From: Acetobacteroides hydrogenigenes
Lineage (GTDB): Bacteria; Bacteroidota; Bacteroidia; Bacteroidales; ZOR0009
Direction of reading: 5' to 3'
Assembly: GCF_004340205.1 (NCBI RefSeq)
Contig: NZ_SLWB01000004.1
Coordinates: 62,001-126,000 of the forward strand
DNA: 64,000 nucleotides
The notes under the pieces are model-generated. The model did no database searches. It saw only the letters and a program-made list of their open reading frames with translations, and was not told the DNA's origin. Shown here in pieces: positions 34,326-42,738 of this stretch. Made by a program: the position numbers and the translations under genes. Position 1 is the stretch's first letter; each line of letters begins with the position of its first letter.

Positions 34326-34919
34326 CTACTTTGCCCCTAGCGGGAGTACCGTTTTCCCGTACACCTCGTTTAGGATTTGAGCCACGCTGGCGTAAAGAGC
34401 CATAGCACCGCATAGGATGCCATCGGCGCCAGCAAGGGTCTTAACCGCTTCGTTACCGCTAAAGTCGGCAATAGCCAGCAGCGCAAAAAGGGCCACAAGC
34501 GAACCGAAAACGATTTGCATCACGCGGTTCATCTTAAGGGTTCCTACAAACATAAATGCAGAGAAAACACCCCATACAAGCAGGAACCAGCCCATCGATT
34601 CGGCTGTAGGCTTAAGCTCTGCGCCCATCTCGGTACGTGGCAACAGCCAAATCATCACAAGCGAAATCCAGAAAAAGCCATACGCTGTGAAGGCGGTTGC
34701 CCCAAACGTGTTGTTTTTCTTAAATTCCATTACTCCCGCAATTACCTGAGCAAGCCCTCCTACAAAGATTCCCATACCAATAATCATGGCATTTAATCCG
34801 TAGAATCCAACATTGTGCAGGTTTAGAAGAATGGTGGTTAAACCAAAGCCAAGAAGCCCAAGTGGAGCGGGATTGGCGGTTGTGTCTTTTAGAGTAAGAA
34901 CACCGTCATTTCTTTCCAT
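34326..34919 (-). CDS. satP: Acetate/succinate transporter, SatP (YaaH/GPR1/FUN34) family
   Basis: A 197-residue inner-membrane protein with six membrane segments. It opens with the family motif NPAPLGLLGFGLTTILLNLHN and contains GLAQVIAGVMEFKKNNTFGATAFTAYGFFWIS, both diagnostic for the acetate uptake family (SatP of E. coli, Ady2 of yeast). Predicted to carry acetate or succinate with protons, fitting a fermentative anaerobe that exports or reuses acetate. Full length. Terminator at 34258-34285 follows. The 497-nt gap upstream (34920-35416) shows no gene; I see only a short GCGTT/AACGC hairpin near 35212 and the promoter area. Confidence 0.93.
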   Translation of the reverse strand: MERNDGVLTLKDTTANPAPLGLLGFGLTTILLNLHNVGFYGLNAMIIGMGIFVGGLAQVIAGVMEFKKNNTFGATAFTAYGFFWISLVMIWLLPRTEMGAELKPTAESMGWFLLVWGVFSAFMFVGTLKMNRVMQIVFGSLVALFALLAIADFSGNEAVKTLAGADGILCGAMALYASVAQILNEVYGKTVLPLGAK

Positions 34920-35416
34920 AATGTAGTTTTGTTTAAGCCATTAGCGGCGCGCGAAAATAGGGCTGGTTTTTGAGATTTCAAATAGACATAGCCGCCCTAC
35001 GCAATGTTTTTTACGGCGCCTACACCAGCCTACCGAAGTATGAACATTGCAGCAATACGCTGCGTTAGTTTCGAGAGGGTACGGTTGCCCTACTAAAATA
35101 CTGCTGCCATGAAATACAGGGCGCATCGACTAGTGGTAAACAGCAAAACCAACGGCTCATAAGCACGCTCGAATGAGACGTAATTTCAGCTGTTCCGAAT
35201 ACGACCACGGCGTTCCTAACGCAGGGATGTCGGATTAGCGTCTTGTTAATTGAGCAAAAGTGGCCGTAAAATACACCCGAGTCCATTCCTCGCGGAAGAG
35301 GCTGAAATTCGGAACGCTCCATATGCCACCTTTGGCATAATTATTGTTAATGTTAGAAAATGTTTTTAAATTTCCTTCCGGGATTATTTAGATCGAAAAC
35401 CAAAAAGATTGCATTT

Positions 35417-35782
35417 ATGAAAAAGCTCGGTGTTATTTTAATTCTAGGCATCCTATTTATGGGATGCACCAAGGATGCAACAGTAGATACAACGAATGCT
35501 TGTACCTCTGCAAATCCAATCGAAGAAGTTGGTTGGCTTAAGGACATGAAGAACTCCCTTACAAATTGTAGCTGCGAGAGTTCAATCATTCAGGGCATAT
35601 ACAACAATCAAACTGTGTTCTTTATTAGGGGTACAGATCCCCTTTGTAACAGCGTCAATATGCCTACTCTATATAGCTGCGAAGGAAAAGTTGTTAGAGT
35701 ATTTAACGAAACAGACTATCGTGAATTCGATGATAAAGTGACTCCGGTTAAAGTGATTTACCGATGCAAGGCCACAGAATAA
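35417..35782 (+). CDS. Small lipoprotein of unknown function
   Basis: A 121-residue lipoprotein from ATG 35417, chosen because it starts a lipoprotein signal (MKKLGVILILGILFMGC; lipid-modified Cys 17); the frame is open 19 codons upstream. The mature part has six more cysteines (ACTSAN, NCSCESS, DPLCNS, YSCEGK, YRCKATE), an unusual number that suggests disulfides in the periplasm. The core IIQGIYNNQTVFFIRG and TLYSCEGKVVRVF could be a small beta domain. I do not recognise the family with confidence. Monocistronic, ended by the shared terminator at 35811. Confidence 0.75.
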   Translation: MKKLGVILILGILFMGCTKDATVDTTNACTSANPIEEVGWLKDMKNSLTNCSCESSIIQGIYNNQTVFFIRGTDPLCNSVNMPTLYSCEGKVVRVFNETDYREFDDKVTPVKVIYRCKATE

Positions 35783-35810
35783 CAGCTACAATCTTTCTAT
35801 ATGCATCAAA

Positions 35811-35838
35811 AAAACGCCGACTTTGCAGTCGGCGTTTT
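35811..35838. terminator. Bidirectional terminator abutting smpB
   Basis: Perfect 11-bp stem AAAACGCCGAC / GTCGGCGTTTT; the smpB stop codon begins at the next base. Confidence 0.85.
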
Positions 35839-36291
35839 CTATATCTTCAGGTGGCGGTCCATCTCGCGCTTGGCGTCCTTCAGCTTCAGGGTTTCGCGCT
35901 TGTCGTACTCCTTCTTACCCTTGGCTAGAGCAATATCGAGCTTAGCCAGCCCCCTATCGTTTATAAACAGGCGCGTAGCGATGATGGTAAGCCCCTTCTC
36001 CTGCGACTTGCGCTCGAGCTTAGCCAGCTCCTTACGCTGCAGCAGCAGCTTACGGTCGCGCCGCGGATCGTGGTTGTTGTAGCTTCCCCACCAGTACTCC
36101 GAGATGTTCATCCCTTTAACAAAGAGTTCGCCACGGTGAAAGTAGCAGAACGTATCCACCAGGCTCACCTTGCCGGCACGAATCGACTTGATCTCGGTAC
36201 CCGTTAGCACGATGCCGGCGGTGTAGGTCTCGATGAACTCGTAGTCGTGGCTGGCACGCTTATTCCGTATGTTGACTTTTGGTTTATCCAT
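35839..36291 (-). CDS. smpB: SsrA-binding protein SmpB
   Basis: A 150-residue RNA-binding protein that works with tmRNA to rescue stalled ribosomes. Motifs: [35 protein letters not shown], the N-terminal OB-fold signature; then [19 protein letters not shown] and the C-terminal [25 protein letters not shown] tail that enters the mRNA channel. Full length. The tmRNA gene itself was not found in this window. It is followed at once by a terminator; the gene upstream (36352) is on the same strand 60 nt away. Confidence 0.97.
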   Translation of the reverse strand: MDKPKVNIRNKRASHDYEFIETYTAGIVLTGTEIKSIRAGKVSLVDTFCYFHRGELFVKGMNISEYWWGSYNNHDPRRDRKLLLQRKELAKLERKSQEKGLTIIATRLFINDRGLAKLDIALAKGKKEYDKRETLKLKDAKREMDRHLKI

Positions 36292-36351
36292 GTTACGATG
36301 ACAAAAAAGCAGAGCTCCGAGCCCTGCTTTACAAATATAGAAAAATACCTT

Positions 36352-36924
36352 CTAAAATACGATGGCCAGCAATCCCCTTAGAATAAGGTGGGCAATAAGG
36401 GTTATCCCCACAAAAATCAGCACGGTGAGTACGGTGTAGCCCAAGCGCTGCTCGGTAACCGTGCCCAAAACCGGCTTAAAGCCCAGCCAAAGCACGTACA
36501 GCGAGTAGAAGCAGGCAAGGCGCATCAAACCATTGATGGGCTGAACCTGAAAGATATTGCCGATGGTCATAAACAGCAATGCCGGAGCAATGGAGAAGAT
36601 GGCCAGCTTAGCCGAAAGCGTCAGATCCTTGGTAGAGTCGAAGTTAACCGAAAGCCTCTCGATGGCGTAGGTTAAAACGATTACCGAGCCACATGGAACG
36701 GCAAAATCGATGAGGGTTTGACCGATAATTTCTCCAAGGCTATCGCTTTGCGTCCAAATCAGGTCTCCAATAAACGTCGATAATGCGTAGATGGCACAAA
36801 AGGGAATGAGGTAAGCTTTGTACAAGGCGTTAATCTCAACGTTCTCCTCTCGGATTTCCTCCCATTCCATTTTCGGATTTCGAAGAAGACCAAATATTCT
36901 ATTCCAGAGTTGTTTAGGGTTCAT
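36352..36924 (-). CDS. Yip1-domain membrane protein
   Basis: A 190-residue protein from ATG 36924; the frame is open to 36981, but MNPKQLWNRIFGLLRNPKMEWEEI is the normal start of bacterial Yip1-domain proteins. After the amphipathic N-terminus with NPKxEWxxI come five membrane segments (about 32-55, 65-85, 100-125, 130-150, 165-190). Function unknown; bacterial members are sometimes linked to envelope or lipid processes. It is divergent from miaA, with only 79 nt between the starts. Confidence 0.82.
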   Translation of the reverse strand: MNPKQLWNRIFGLLRNPKMEWEEIREENVEINALYKAYLIPFCAIYALSTFIGDLIWTQSDSLGEIIGQTLIDFAVPCGSVIVLTYAIERLSVNFDSTKDLTLSAKLAIFSIAPALLFMTIGNIFQVQPINGLMRLACFYSLYVLWLGFKPVLGTVTEQRLGYTVLTVLIFVGITLIAHLILRGLLAIVF

Positions 36925-36959
36925 TTGAGCGTGCATTAAAAAAGCAGACAAAAATAGGC

Positions 36960-36967
36960 TATTTTTG
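36960..36967 (+). promoter_or_regulatory. -7 box TATTTTTG of miaA
   Basis: TATTTTTG 36 nt before the ATG at 37004. Confidence 0.5.
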
Positions 36968-37003
36968 CATAAAACTCCCATGTTTTAAAGCATTTCAACT
37001 GCA

Positions 37004-37954
37004 ATGAGCAAAAAAACATACGACCTCATAACCATTGTAGGTCCAACCGCTTGCGGCAAGACCACCCTAGCCGTTGCGCTAGCCGACAGGTTGGGTGGCG
37101 AAATACTCTCGGCCGACTCGCGCCAGGTGTACCGCGGAATGGACATCGGCACCGGGAAAGATCTCTCGGAGTACCAGCTCAACGGGCGCCATATTCCATA
37201 CCACTTAATAGATATTGTTGATGCAGGAGTACGCTTCAACGTGTTCGAGTACCAGCAGGCATTCCTAAAGGCCTACAACGAGGTTGCCATTCGGGGCAAC
37301 CAGGCCATCGTATGCGGTGGATCGGGAATGTACGTCGAAGCTGTGGTTGAAGGCTACGACCTGAAGCCGGTTCCACAGAACGAAGCGCTAAGGGCATCGC
37401 TCGAGGCGTACACGCTCGAGGAGCTAACCGATATGCTCAGTGCCATGAAAACGCTGCACAACAAAACCGATGTCGACACCAAGAAACGCGCCATACGCGC
37501 CATCGAAATCGAAACCTACTATAGGGATCATCCGCAAGAAAAGGTGGAGTACCCTAAGCTCGCCAACATCTACTTTGGCATCGACATTCCCCGCGAGCTG
37601 CGCCGCCAGCGCATCACCCAACGACTGCACCAGCGGCTCGACGAGGGGCTTATTGACGAGGTGAAGGCGCTACTTGCCAAGGGTGTCACCATCGACGACC
37701 TCCTTTACTACGGGCTGGAGTACAAGTTTGTGGGCAGCTACCTCGATGGTAAGTTCGCCTACCCCGATATGGTTAGCGGTCTAGAGATGGCCATCCACCA
37801 GTTTGCCAAGCGCCAAATGACCTGGTTCCGGGGCATGGAGCGAAAGGGTGCCACCATCAACTGGGTTGACTATAACTTGACCCTCGACGAGAAGGTTGAC
37901 TTCATTTTAGAGAAGATTGGACCGAAGGCTGATGGTTCAACCCACTATAAATAA
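37004..37954 (+). CDS. miaA: tRNA dimethylallyltransferase MiaA
   Basis: A 316-residue enzyme that transfers a dimethylallyl group to N6 of A37 in tRNAs reading UNN codons. Visible: the P-loop GPTACGKTTLA (residues 12-22), LSADSRQVYRGMDIGTGK, HLIDIVDAGVRFNVFEYQ, VCGGSGMYVEAVVEG, and the C-terminal ALLAKGV and KRQMTWFRGM motifs that contact tRNA. Full length. Downstream lies a 385-nt gap containing a REPIN-like element. No hfq or mutL adjoin it, unlike the enterobacterial order. Confidence 0.97.
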   Translation: MSKKTYDLITIVGPTACGKTTLAVALADRLGGEILSADSRQVYRGMDIGTGKDLSEYQLNGRHIPYHLIDIVDAGVRFNVFEYQQAFLKAYNEVAIRGNQAIVCGGSGMYVEAVVEGYDLKPVPQNEALRASLEAYTLEELTDMLSAMKTLHNKTDVDTKKRAIRAIEIETYYRDHPQEKVEYPKLANIYFGIDIPRELRRQRITQRLHQRLDEGLIDEVKALLAKGVTIDDLLYYGLEYKFVGSYLDGKFAYPDMVSGLEMAIHQFAKRQMTWFRGMERKGATINWVDYNLTLDEKVDFILEKIGPKADGSTHYK

Positions 37955-37978
37955 TTGCACAAAACTTTTTCGAAGAAT

Positions 37979-38122
37979 ATCCCCCGCTGGCGGGGGTAGG
38001 GGGTGGATTCTCGGTAATCCATATTAGTTAACCAGAGTATTATGTCTAACATCTTTTCTTAGGCAAAAGTTTTCTAACATCAACGAGCATTGTCCACCCC
38101 CCTGCCCCCGCCAGCGGGGGAT
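37979..38122. repeat. REPIN-like element (two inverted REP-type palindromes)
   Basis: Left arm 37979-38007 and right arm 38093-38122 are inverted copies with one substitution and one indel. Each contains the palindrome CCCCCGCTGGCGGGGG followed by (T/C)AGGGGG and TGGA; about 85 bp of unrelated AT-rich DNA separates them. The form fits REP doublets mobilised by RAYT transposases, but no such transposase gene is in the window. The rest of the 385-nt gap is empty. Confidence 0.75.
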
Positions 38123-38339
38123 ACGCTTTGTGCTACGATATACAGATCGCTTAAAGCGTTTTATTTATGAAGATGGATTAAAATCCTTGGCAAAAAGTGC
38201 ACAACGATATCACATTATCGTCAAAATTGTACTTTTACCTCCATATAGTAAGCAAACTTGCCTAGGCAAGGCTTACCAAAAGCGTAACGATGATAAAAAA
38301 ACATCGTCATGCTAGTTAAACCGCAAAATTCTTTTTCGT

Positions 38340-40448
38340 ATGAAGAAAATACACTTTAAACCAGCAGCACTGCTGCTCCTTTCTCTTATGGCATTCTCAT
38401 CAGGAAAGGGGGCACAAGCAGCAACCGGGGCAATCGCCATCGACACTGCGCTTACCAAGGAGGAAATTGCCAAGGGCATCCTCACCCCCGAGATCATGTG
38501 GAAATTCGGACGCGTTGGCGCTCCTAGCCTATCGCCTGACGGACAACAGGTGGTATACCCTATTTCGTACTACAACCTTAAGGAGAATAAGGGCGTTACC
38601 AACCTCTACCTTCTATCTACAAAGGGTGGAGAGCCTAAAAAGATTACGGACGAAAAGGGATCGGAGTCGAACCCTGCATGGAGCAAGGACGGTAAGACCA
38701 TCTACTTCCTTTCGACCCGCGAGGGAGGCTCGCAGCTATGGAAGTACACCCTCGAAAATGGTGCAATGACCAAGCTAAGCAGCCTCGATGGCGACATCAA
38801 CGGTTTCCAGATTTCTCCCGATGGACAGAAAATAGCATACGCAACCGATGTGAAGCTACAAAAGGTGACCGGCAAAGAGGTTTACCCCGAGATGGAAAAG
38901 TCGAACGTGATGATCTTCGACAACCTGATGTACCGCCACTGGGACAGCTGGGAAGATGGCGCTTACAGCCACATTTTTGTTGCCGACTTTAAGAATAACA
39001 CCATCGAAGGTGCTATAGACATCAACAAGGATCAAACCTGGGATACCCCAATGGCAACCGATTACGATATCGCAGAGGTGCAGTGGAGCCCCGACTCTAA
39101 GAAGATCGTGTTCGCCACCAAGCCGCTAACCTGCCGTCAGTACGCCACCAGCACCAACTCCGACATCCTTGTTTACAACATCGAGAGCAAAACAACCGAA
39201 AACATTTCTTCGGATAATGCCGGCTACGACCGTTACCCAACCTTCTCGCCCGATGGTAAAACCATTGCATGGTGGAGCATGAAAACCGACGGTTACGAGA
39301 GCGACCAAAAGCGCCTCTTTCTAATGGACGTTGCTACTGGCGTAAAAACATACGCTACTGCCGGATTCGACCAAAACATCGAAACCTACACGTGGAGCAA
39401 CGATAGCAAGACCATCTACTTTACCAGCGGAATCCAAGGTACCGAGCAGGTATTTAAGATTGATGTGGCAAAGAAGGCCATCACCCAGCTCACCAAGGGC
39501 TACCACGACTACACCGCTTGCAGCTTCAACAATGGGGTGCTGGTAGGCCAAAAGATGTCGATCAAGATGTCGTCTGAAATTTTTAGAATTGACATTAAAA
39601 CCGGCAAAGAAACCCAGCTAACCTTTACCAACGCCAATATCTACCGTCATATTAAGATGGCCGAAACTCAAGAGCGTTGGGTTACCACCACCGATGGCAA
39701 GAAGATGCTCGTTTGGGTAATTCTTCCAGTAAACTTCGACGCTAACAAGAAGTACCCAGCCCTACTCTACTGCCAAGGCGGACCACAATCAACCGTAAGC
39801 CAGTTCTGGAGCTTCCGTTGGAACTTCCAAATTATGGCCGCTAACGATTACGTAATTGTAGCGCCAAACCGTCGCGGGGTTCCATCGTTCGGTCAGGAGT
39901 GGAATGCACAAATCTCTGGCGACTACTCCGGTCAGAACATCAAGGATTACCTAAGCGCCATCGACGATGTTAAGAAGGAGCCTTGGGTTGATGCAAACCA
40001 TTTAGGATGCGTTGGAGCTAGCTACGGCGGCTACTCTACCTACTTCCTTGCCGGAAATCACGAGAAGCGATTCAAGGCATTTATTGCCCACAACGGCATG
40101 TTCAACCTCGAAAGCTTCTACGCTGCCACCGAGGAGACCTTCTTTGCCAACCACGACCTTGGCGGTCCATATTGGGATAAAAGCAACGCCGTTGCACAGC
40201 GCTCGTTCGCCAATAGCCCACACCGCTTCGTTCAGAACTGGGATAGCCCTATCATGGTAATTGTAGGTGGACGCGACTTCAGAATCCCTTACACCGAAGG
40301 CCTACAAGCATACAATGCTGCAAAGCTAAGACAAATCCCAGCCAAGCTGCTTGTATTCCCCGAGGAAACCCACTTCGTTACCAAACCACAAAATGCGGTT
40401 ATCTGGCAACGCGAATTCTTCGGATGGCTCGATAAATGGCTTAAGTAA
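38340..40448 (+). CDS. S9 family peptidase, dipeptidyl-peptidase 5-like
   Basis: A 702-residue exported serine peptidase. The signal peptide (MKKIHFKPAALLLLSLMAFSSG) is followed by a seven-bladed propeller (about 45-420; repeated SPDGKxI motifs) and an alpha/beta-hydrolase domain (about 440-702). Catalytic triad: S561 in GASYGGYS, D646 in GGRDFRIP, H678 in ETHFV. The stretch YPALLYCQGGPQSTVSQFWSFRWN closely resembles Porphyromonas gingivalis DPP5, which releases dipeptides from peptides in the periplasm. Full length and probably active. It fits an asaccharolytic or peptide-using lifestyle, along with arginine deiminase nearby. Terminator at 40468. Confidence 0.93.
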   Translation: MKKIHFKPAALLLLSLMAFSSGKGAQAATGAIAIDTALTKEEIAKGILTPEIMWKFGRVGAPSLSPDGQQVVYPISYYNLKENKGVTNLYLLSTKGGEPKKITDEKGSESNPAWSKDGKTIYFLSTREGGSQLWKYTLENGAMTKLSSLDGDINGFQISPDGQKIAYATDVKLQKVTGKEVYPEMEKSNVMIFDNLMYRHWDSWEDGAYSHIFVADFKNNTIEGAIDINKDQTWDTPMATDYDIAEVQWSPDSKKIVFATKPLTCRQYATSTNSDILVYNIESKTTENISSDNAGYDRYPTFSPDGKTIAWWSMKTDGYESDQKRLFLMDVATGVKTYATAGFDQNIETYTWSNDSKTIYFTSGIQGTEQVFKIDVAKKAITQLTKGYHDYTACSFNNGVLVGQKMSIKMSSEIFRIDIKTGKETQLTFTNANIYRHIKMAETQERWVTTTDGKKMLVWVILPVNFDANKKYPALLYCQGGPQSTVSQFWSFRWNFQIMAANDYVIVAPNRRGVPSFGQEWNAQISGDYSGQNIKDYLSAIDDVKKEPWVDANHLGCVGASYGGYSTYFLAGNHEKRFKAFIAHNGMFNLESFYAATEETFFANHDLGGPYWDKSNAVAQRSFANSPHRFVQNWDSPIMVIVGGRDFRIPYTEGLQAYNAAKLRQIPAKLLVFPEETHFVTKPQNAVIWQREFFGWLDKWLK

Positions 40449-40467
40449 AATATAGCACATGTAAAAG

Positions 40468-40497
40468 AAAAGGTGAGCATTGCTGCTCACCTTTTTT
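40468..40497. terminator. Bidirectional terminator
   Basis: AAAAGGTGAGC / GCTCACCTTTT hairpin between the convergent peptidase and LuxR-type genes. Confidence 0.8.
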
Positions 40498-41296
40498 ATT
40501 CGAATTGATTGAGGTAATCCCCCAATAGGACGTCAGTGCTCGACAGGTCAAACCTCTTCCGAAGCCGGGTTCGAATAGCTTCAATGCTCTTTACGCTAAC
40601 TCCGGTTATCTCCGATATATCCTTAGTTTTAAAGTTAACCCGAATAAGAGCACATACCTTATACTCATTATCGGTCAAATCAGGAAACTTACTGCTTAAA
40701 TCCTTTTTGAATTGAGGATGAAGCTTTACAAAATCATGTTCAAACACATCCCACAAATCGGGAACCTTATACTTTTCAACTTCTATTGTAGCTAAAGTCA
40801 TCCATCCTTGGTATTCCTTCGGCTGCTTATCCTTTATCTTGTTGAGTTTAGTAACCAGTTTGTTTACCAAAACATTTCGCTCCTCCATTTCCAGAATTTT
40901 CATCAAGAACTCTTTATCCTTAAAAAAACTCACATCTGCATTATACTTGTTTTGAAGTAACGACATTGCGGCTTGCTCCCTTTTGTATAAGCGCCTATAC
41001 CGAATAAATCCCGCTAAGCTTAAACTCATAATAACTAAAAGCATTATAGAGATAGGCAATAAAAAGGCAACAGTCGAAGAATGTTCCCTCGATTTCTTGC
41101 TTATTGTCGTATTGGGAAGAGCCGCAGGCTTACGGGTATCCTCATCCGTTTCCTTTTTAACACCCGATTGCATCTTCTCGCTAGTTTGAACAGCAAGGAG
41201 CATCGCCTTCCCTCTGATTAAACATGTCGGATTTGCAGTGCCACACAAAATTAAAGTGCAAATGCAGAATAGAATAAGCAAGAGTCGTTTCATCAA
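40496..41296 (-). CDS. Membrane-anchored LuxR-type regulator
   Basis: A 266-residue protein with a signal-like N-terminus (MMKRLLLILFCICTLILCG), a short external segment of only about 50 residues, one membrane span (about 75-98), a coiled coil (about 100-150) and a C-terminal LuxR-family HTH (about 200-266: LTDNEYKVCALIRVNFKTKDISEITGVSVKSIEAIRTRLRKRF). Bacteroidota have many membrane proteins with an external TPR or propeller sensor joined to such an HTH; here the sensor is essentially missing. It may respond to a partner, or be a remnant. It is divergent from the arginine deiminase gene (143-nt gap), a possible target. Confidence 0.8.
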   Translation of the reverse strand: MMKRLLLILFCICTLILCGTANPTCLIRGKAMLLAVQTSEKMQSGVKKETDEDTRKPAALPNTTISKKSREHSSTVAFLLPISIMLLVIMSLSLAGFIRYRRLYKREQAAMSLLQNKYNADVSFFKDKEFLMKILEMEERNVLVNKLVTKLNKIKDKQPKEYQGWMTLATIEVEKYKVPDLWDVFEHDFVKLHPQFKKDLSSKFPDLTDNEYKVCALIRVNFKTKDISEITGVSVKSIEAIRTRLRKRFDLSSTDVLLGDYLNQFE

Positions 41297-41400
41297 GATT
41301 ACTATGTTATATAAGTATCCGTAAAAATATAACTTTTACACATCTTTACAATTCGAAGAAATAGTCTTAATTATAGCTTTGCAATCTGTTCCCGGAATTG

Positions 41401-41408
41401 TAAATTTG
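41401..41408 (+). promoter_or_regulatory. -7 box TAAATTTG of the arginine deiminase gene
   Basis: TAAATTTG 31 nt before the ATG at 41440. Confidence 0.55.
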
Positions 41409-41439
41409 CCCCCACTCAAGAACTAATAATAAAACCCAC

Positions 41440-42690
41440 ATGGAAATAAACGTAAGCTCGGAATTTGGAACGCTCGAGGGTGTTATACTCCATTCGCCTG
41501 GTGCAGAGGTGGAGAACATGACCCCCGAGAATGCCCAAAGAGCACTTTATAGCGACATTCTGAACCTATCTATAGCAAAAAAAGAGTACCAGCAAGTAAT
41601 TGGAGTGCTTAGCAAAGTTGCCCAAACGTTTGAGGTAAGAGACTTGCTAACCCAAACCTTATCAACCCCATCGGTAAAGGAAGAGCTTATTAGAGACCTT
41701 TGTGCTGCAGAAAAGCAGTACCAGTTGGTTGACGAACTTTTAGAGCTATCGCCAGAAGCACTAAGCAAAGCGCTTATTGAAGGTTTACCCCTAAAGAGAA
41801 ACAACTTAACAACCTTTCTAAGTGAGGACAGGTACTCCCTTCATCCGCTTTTTAACTTCTACTTTACACGCGATGCATCAATATCCATCAACAATAAGGT
41901 GCTTATTGGTAAAATGGCCAATAAGGTTCGTGATAGAGAAGCAATCATAATGGAGGCTATCTTTAACCATTCTGGAACATTTACCACTAGCACAATAAAC
42001 CCGTACATAGCACAAGACAACAAGCATATATCTATTGAAGGTGGCGATGTACTAATTGCTCGTGAAGATGTGCTCATAATTGGCAACGGATGCCGTACAA
42101 CATCGCAAGGAATTGACTTTATCCTTTCGAGAATACTGCAACGAAGCGATAAAAGTAGGTTCCATATCATCGTTCAAGAGCTACCACACACACCCGAGTC
42201 GTTTATTCACCTCGACATGGTGTTTACGCTTCTCGACTTTAACAAATGTATGGTGTATGAACCTATAATTCTCGACAACAACAAGTACCAAACAGTTCAT
42301 ATTACTGTAGACAATAATAAGGTAAACATCCGCGCTGTAGATAACATCCTTACAGCCCTGCATTCCTTAGGCATGGACCTTGAGCCCATTATTTGTGGAG
42401 GCACCAAAGATCGTTGGATTCAGGAACGCGAACAATGGCATAGCGGAGCTAACTTCTTTGCTCTAGGACCTGGAAAGGTCATGGGCTATGCGCGCAACGT
42501 ATACACATTAGAGGAGATGAACAAGCACGGCTTCGAAATCATCAAGGCCAAAGATGTAATCACCAACCATATTGACCTAAACGCTCACCACAAGTATGTT
42601 GTTGCAATTGATGGATCAGAGCTGCCTCGCGGTGGTGGAGGTGCTCGATGCATGACAATGCCTGTAAGAAGAAAAAAGATTAACTGGTAG
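41440..42690 (+). CDS. arcA: Arginine deiminase
   Basis: A 416-residue enzyme hydrolysing arginine to citrulline and ammonia. Guanidino-modifying fold motifs: VILHSPGAEVENMTP near the start, FNFYFTRDASISI (catalytic Asp region), IEGGDVLIAREDVLIIGNG, LPHTPESFIHLDMVFTLLD (His/Asp pair), and the nucleophile C404 in GGGGARCMTMPVRR. Every element is present. Ornithine carbamoyltransferase and carbamate kinase genes do not adjoin it, so the full ADI pathway, if present, is dispersed; ammonia release for acid protection is an alternative role. It is divergent from the LuxR-type regulator. Confidence 0.95.
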   Translation: MEINVSSEFGTLEGVILHSPGAEVENMTPENAQRALYSDILNLSIAKKEYQQVIGVLSKVAQTFEVRDLLTQTLSTPSVKEELIRDLCAAEKQYQLVDELLELSPEALSKALIEGLPLKRNNLTTFLSEDRYSLHPLFNFYFTRDASISINNKVLIGKMANKVRDREAIIMEAIFNHSGTFTTSTINPYIAQDNKHISIEGGDVLIAREDVLIIGNGCRTTSQGIDFILSRILQRSDKSRFHIIVQELPHTPESFIHLDMVFTLLDFNKCMVYEPIILDNNKYQTVHITVDNNKVNIRAVDNILTALHSLGMDLEPIICGGTKDRWIQEREQWHSGANFFALGPGKVMGYARNVYTLEEMNKHGFEIIKAKDVITNHIDLNAHHKYVVAIDGSELPRGGGGARCMTMPVRRKKINW

Positions 42691-42705
42691 CACTACTATA
42701 GAATC

Positions 42706-42733
42706 AAAAAGAGGGGTATTGCCCCTCTTTTTT
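42706..42733. terminator. Bidirectional terminator
   Basis: AAAAAGAGGGG / CCCCTCTTTTTT hairpin between the convergent arginine deiminase and sucC genes. Confidence 0.85.
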
Positions 42734-42738
42734 AATAT

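Noticed and set aside
34920-35416. Possible decayed mobile element or structured RNA upstream of the lipoprotein gene
   Set aside because: Only scattered short inverted words (such as GCGTT/AACGC near 35212 and permuted TTTCAGC / GTTCCGAAT); no terminal repeats, no transposase remnant and no consistent fold.
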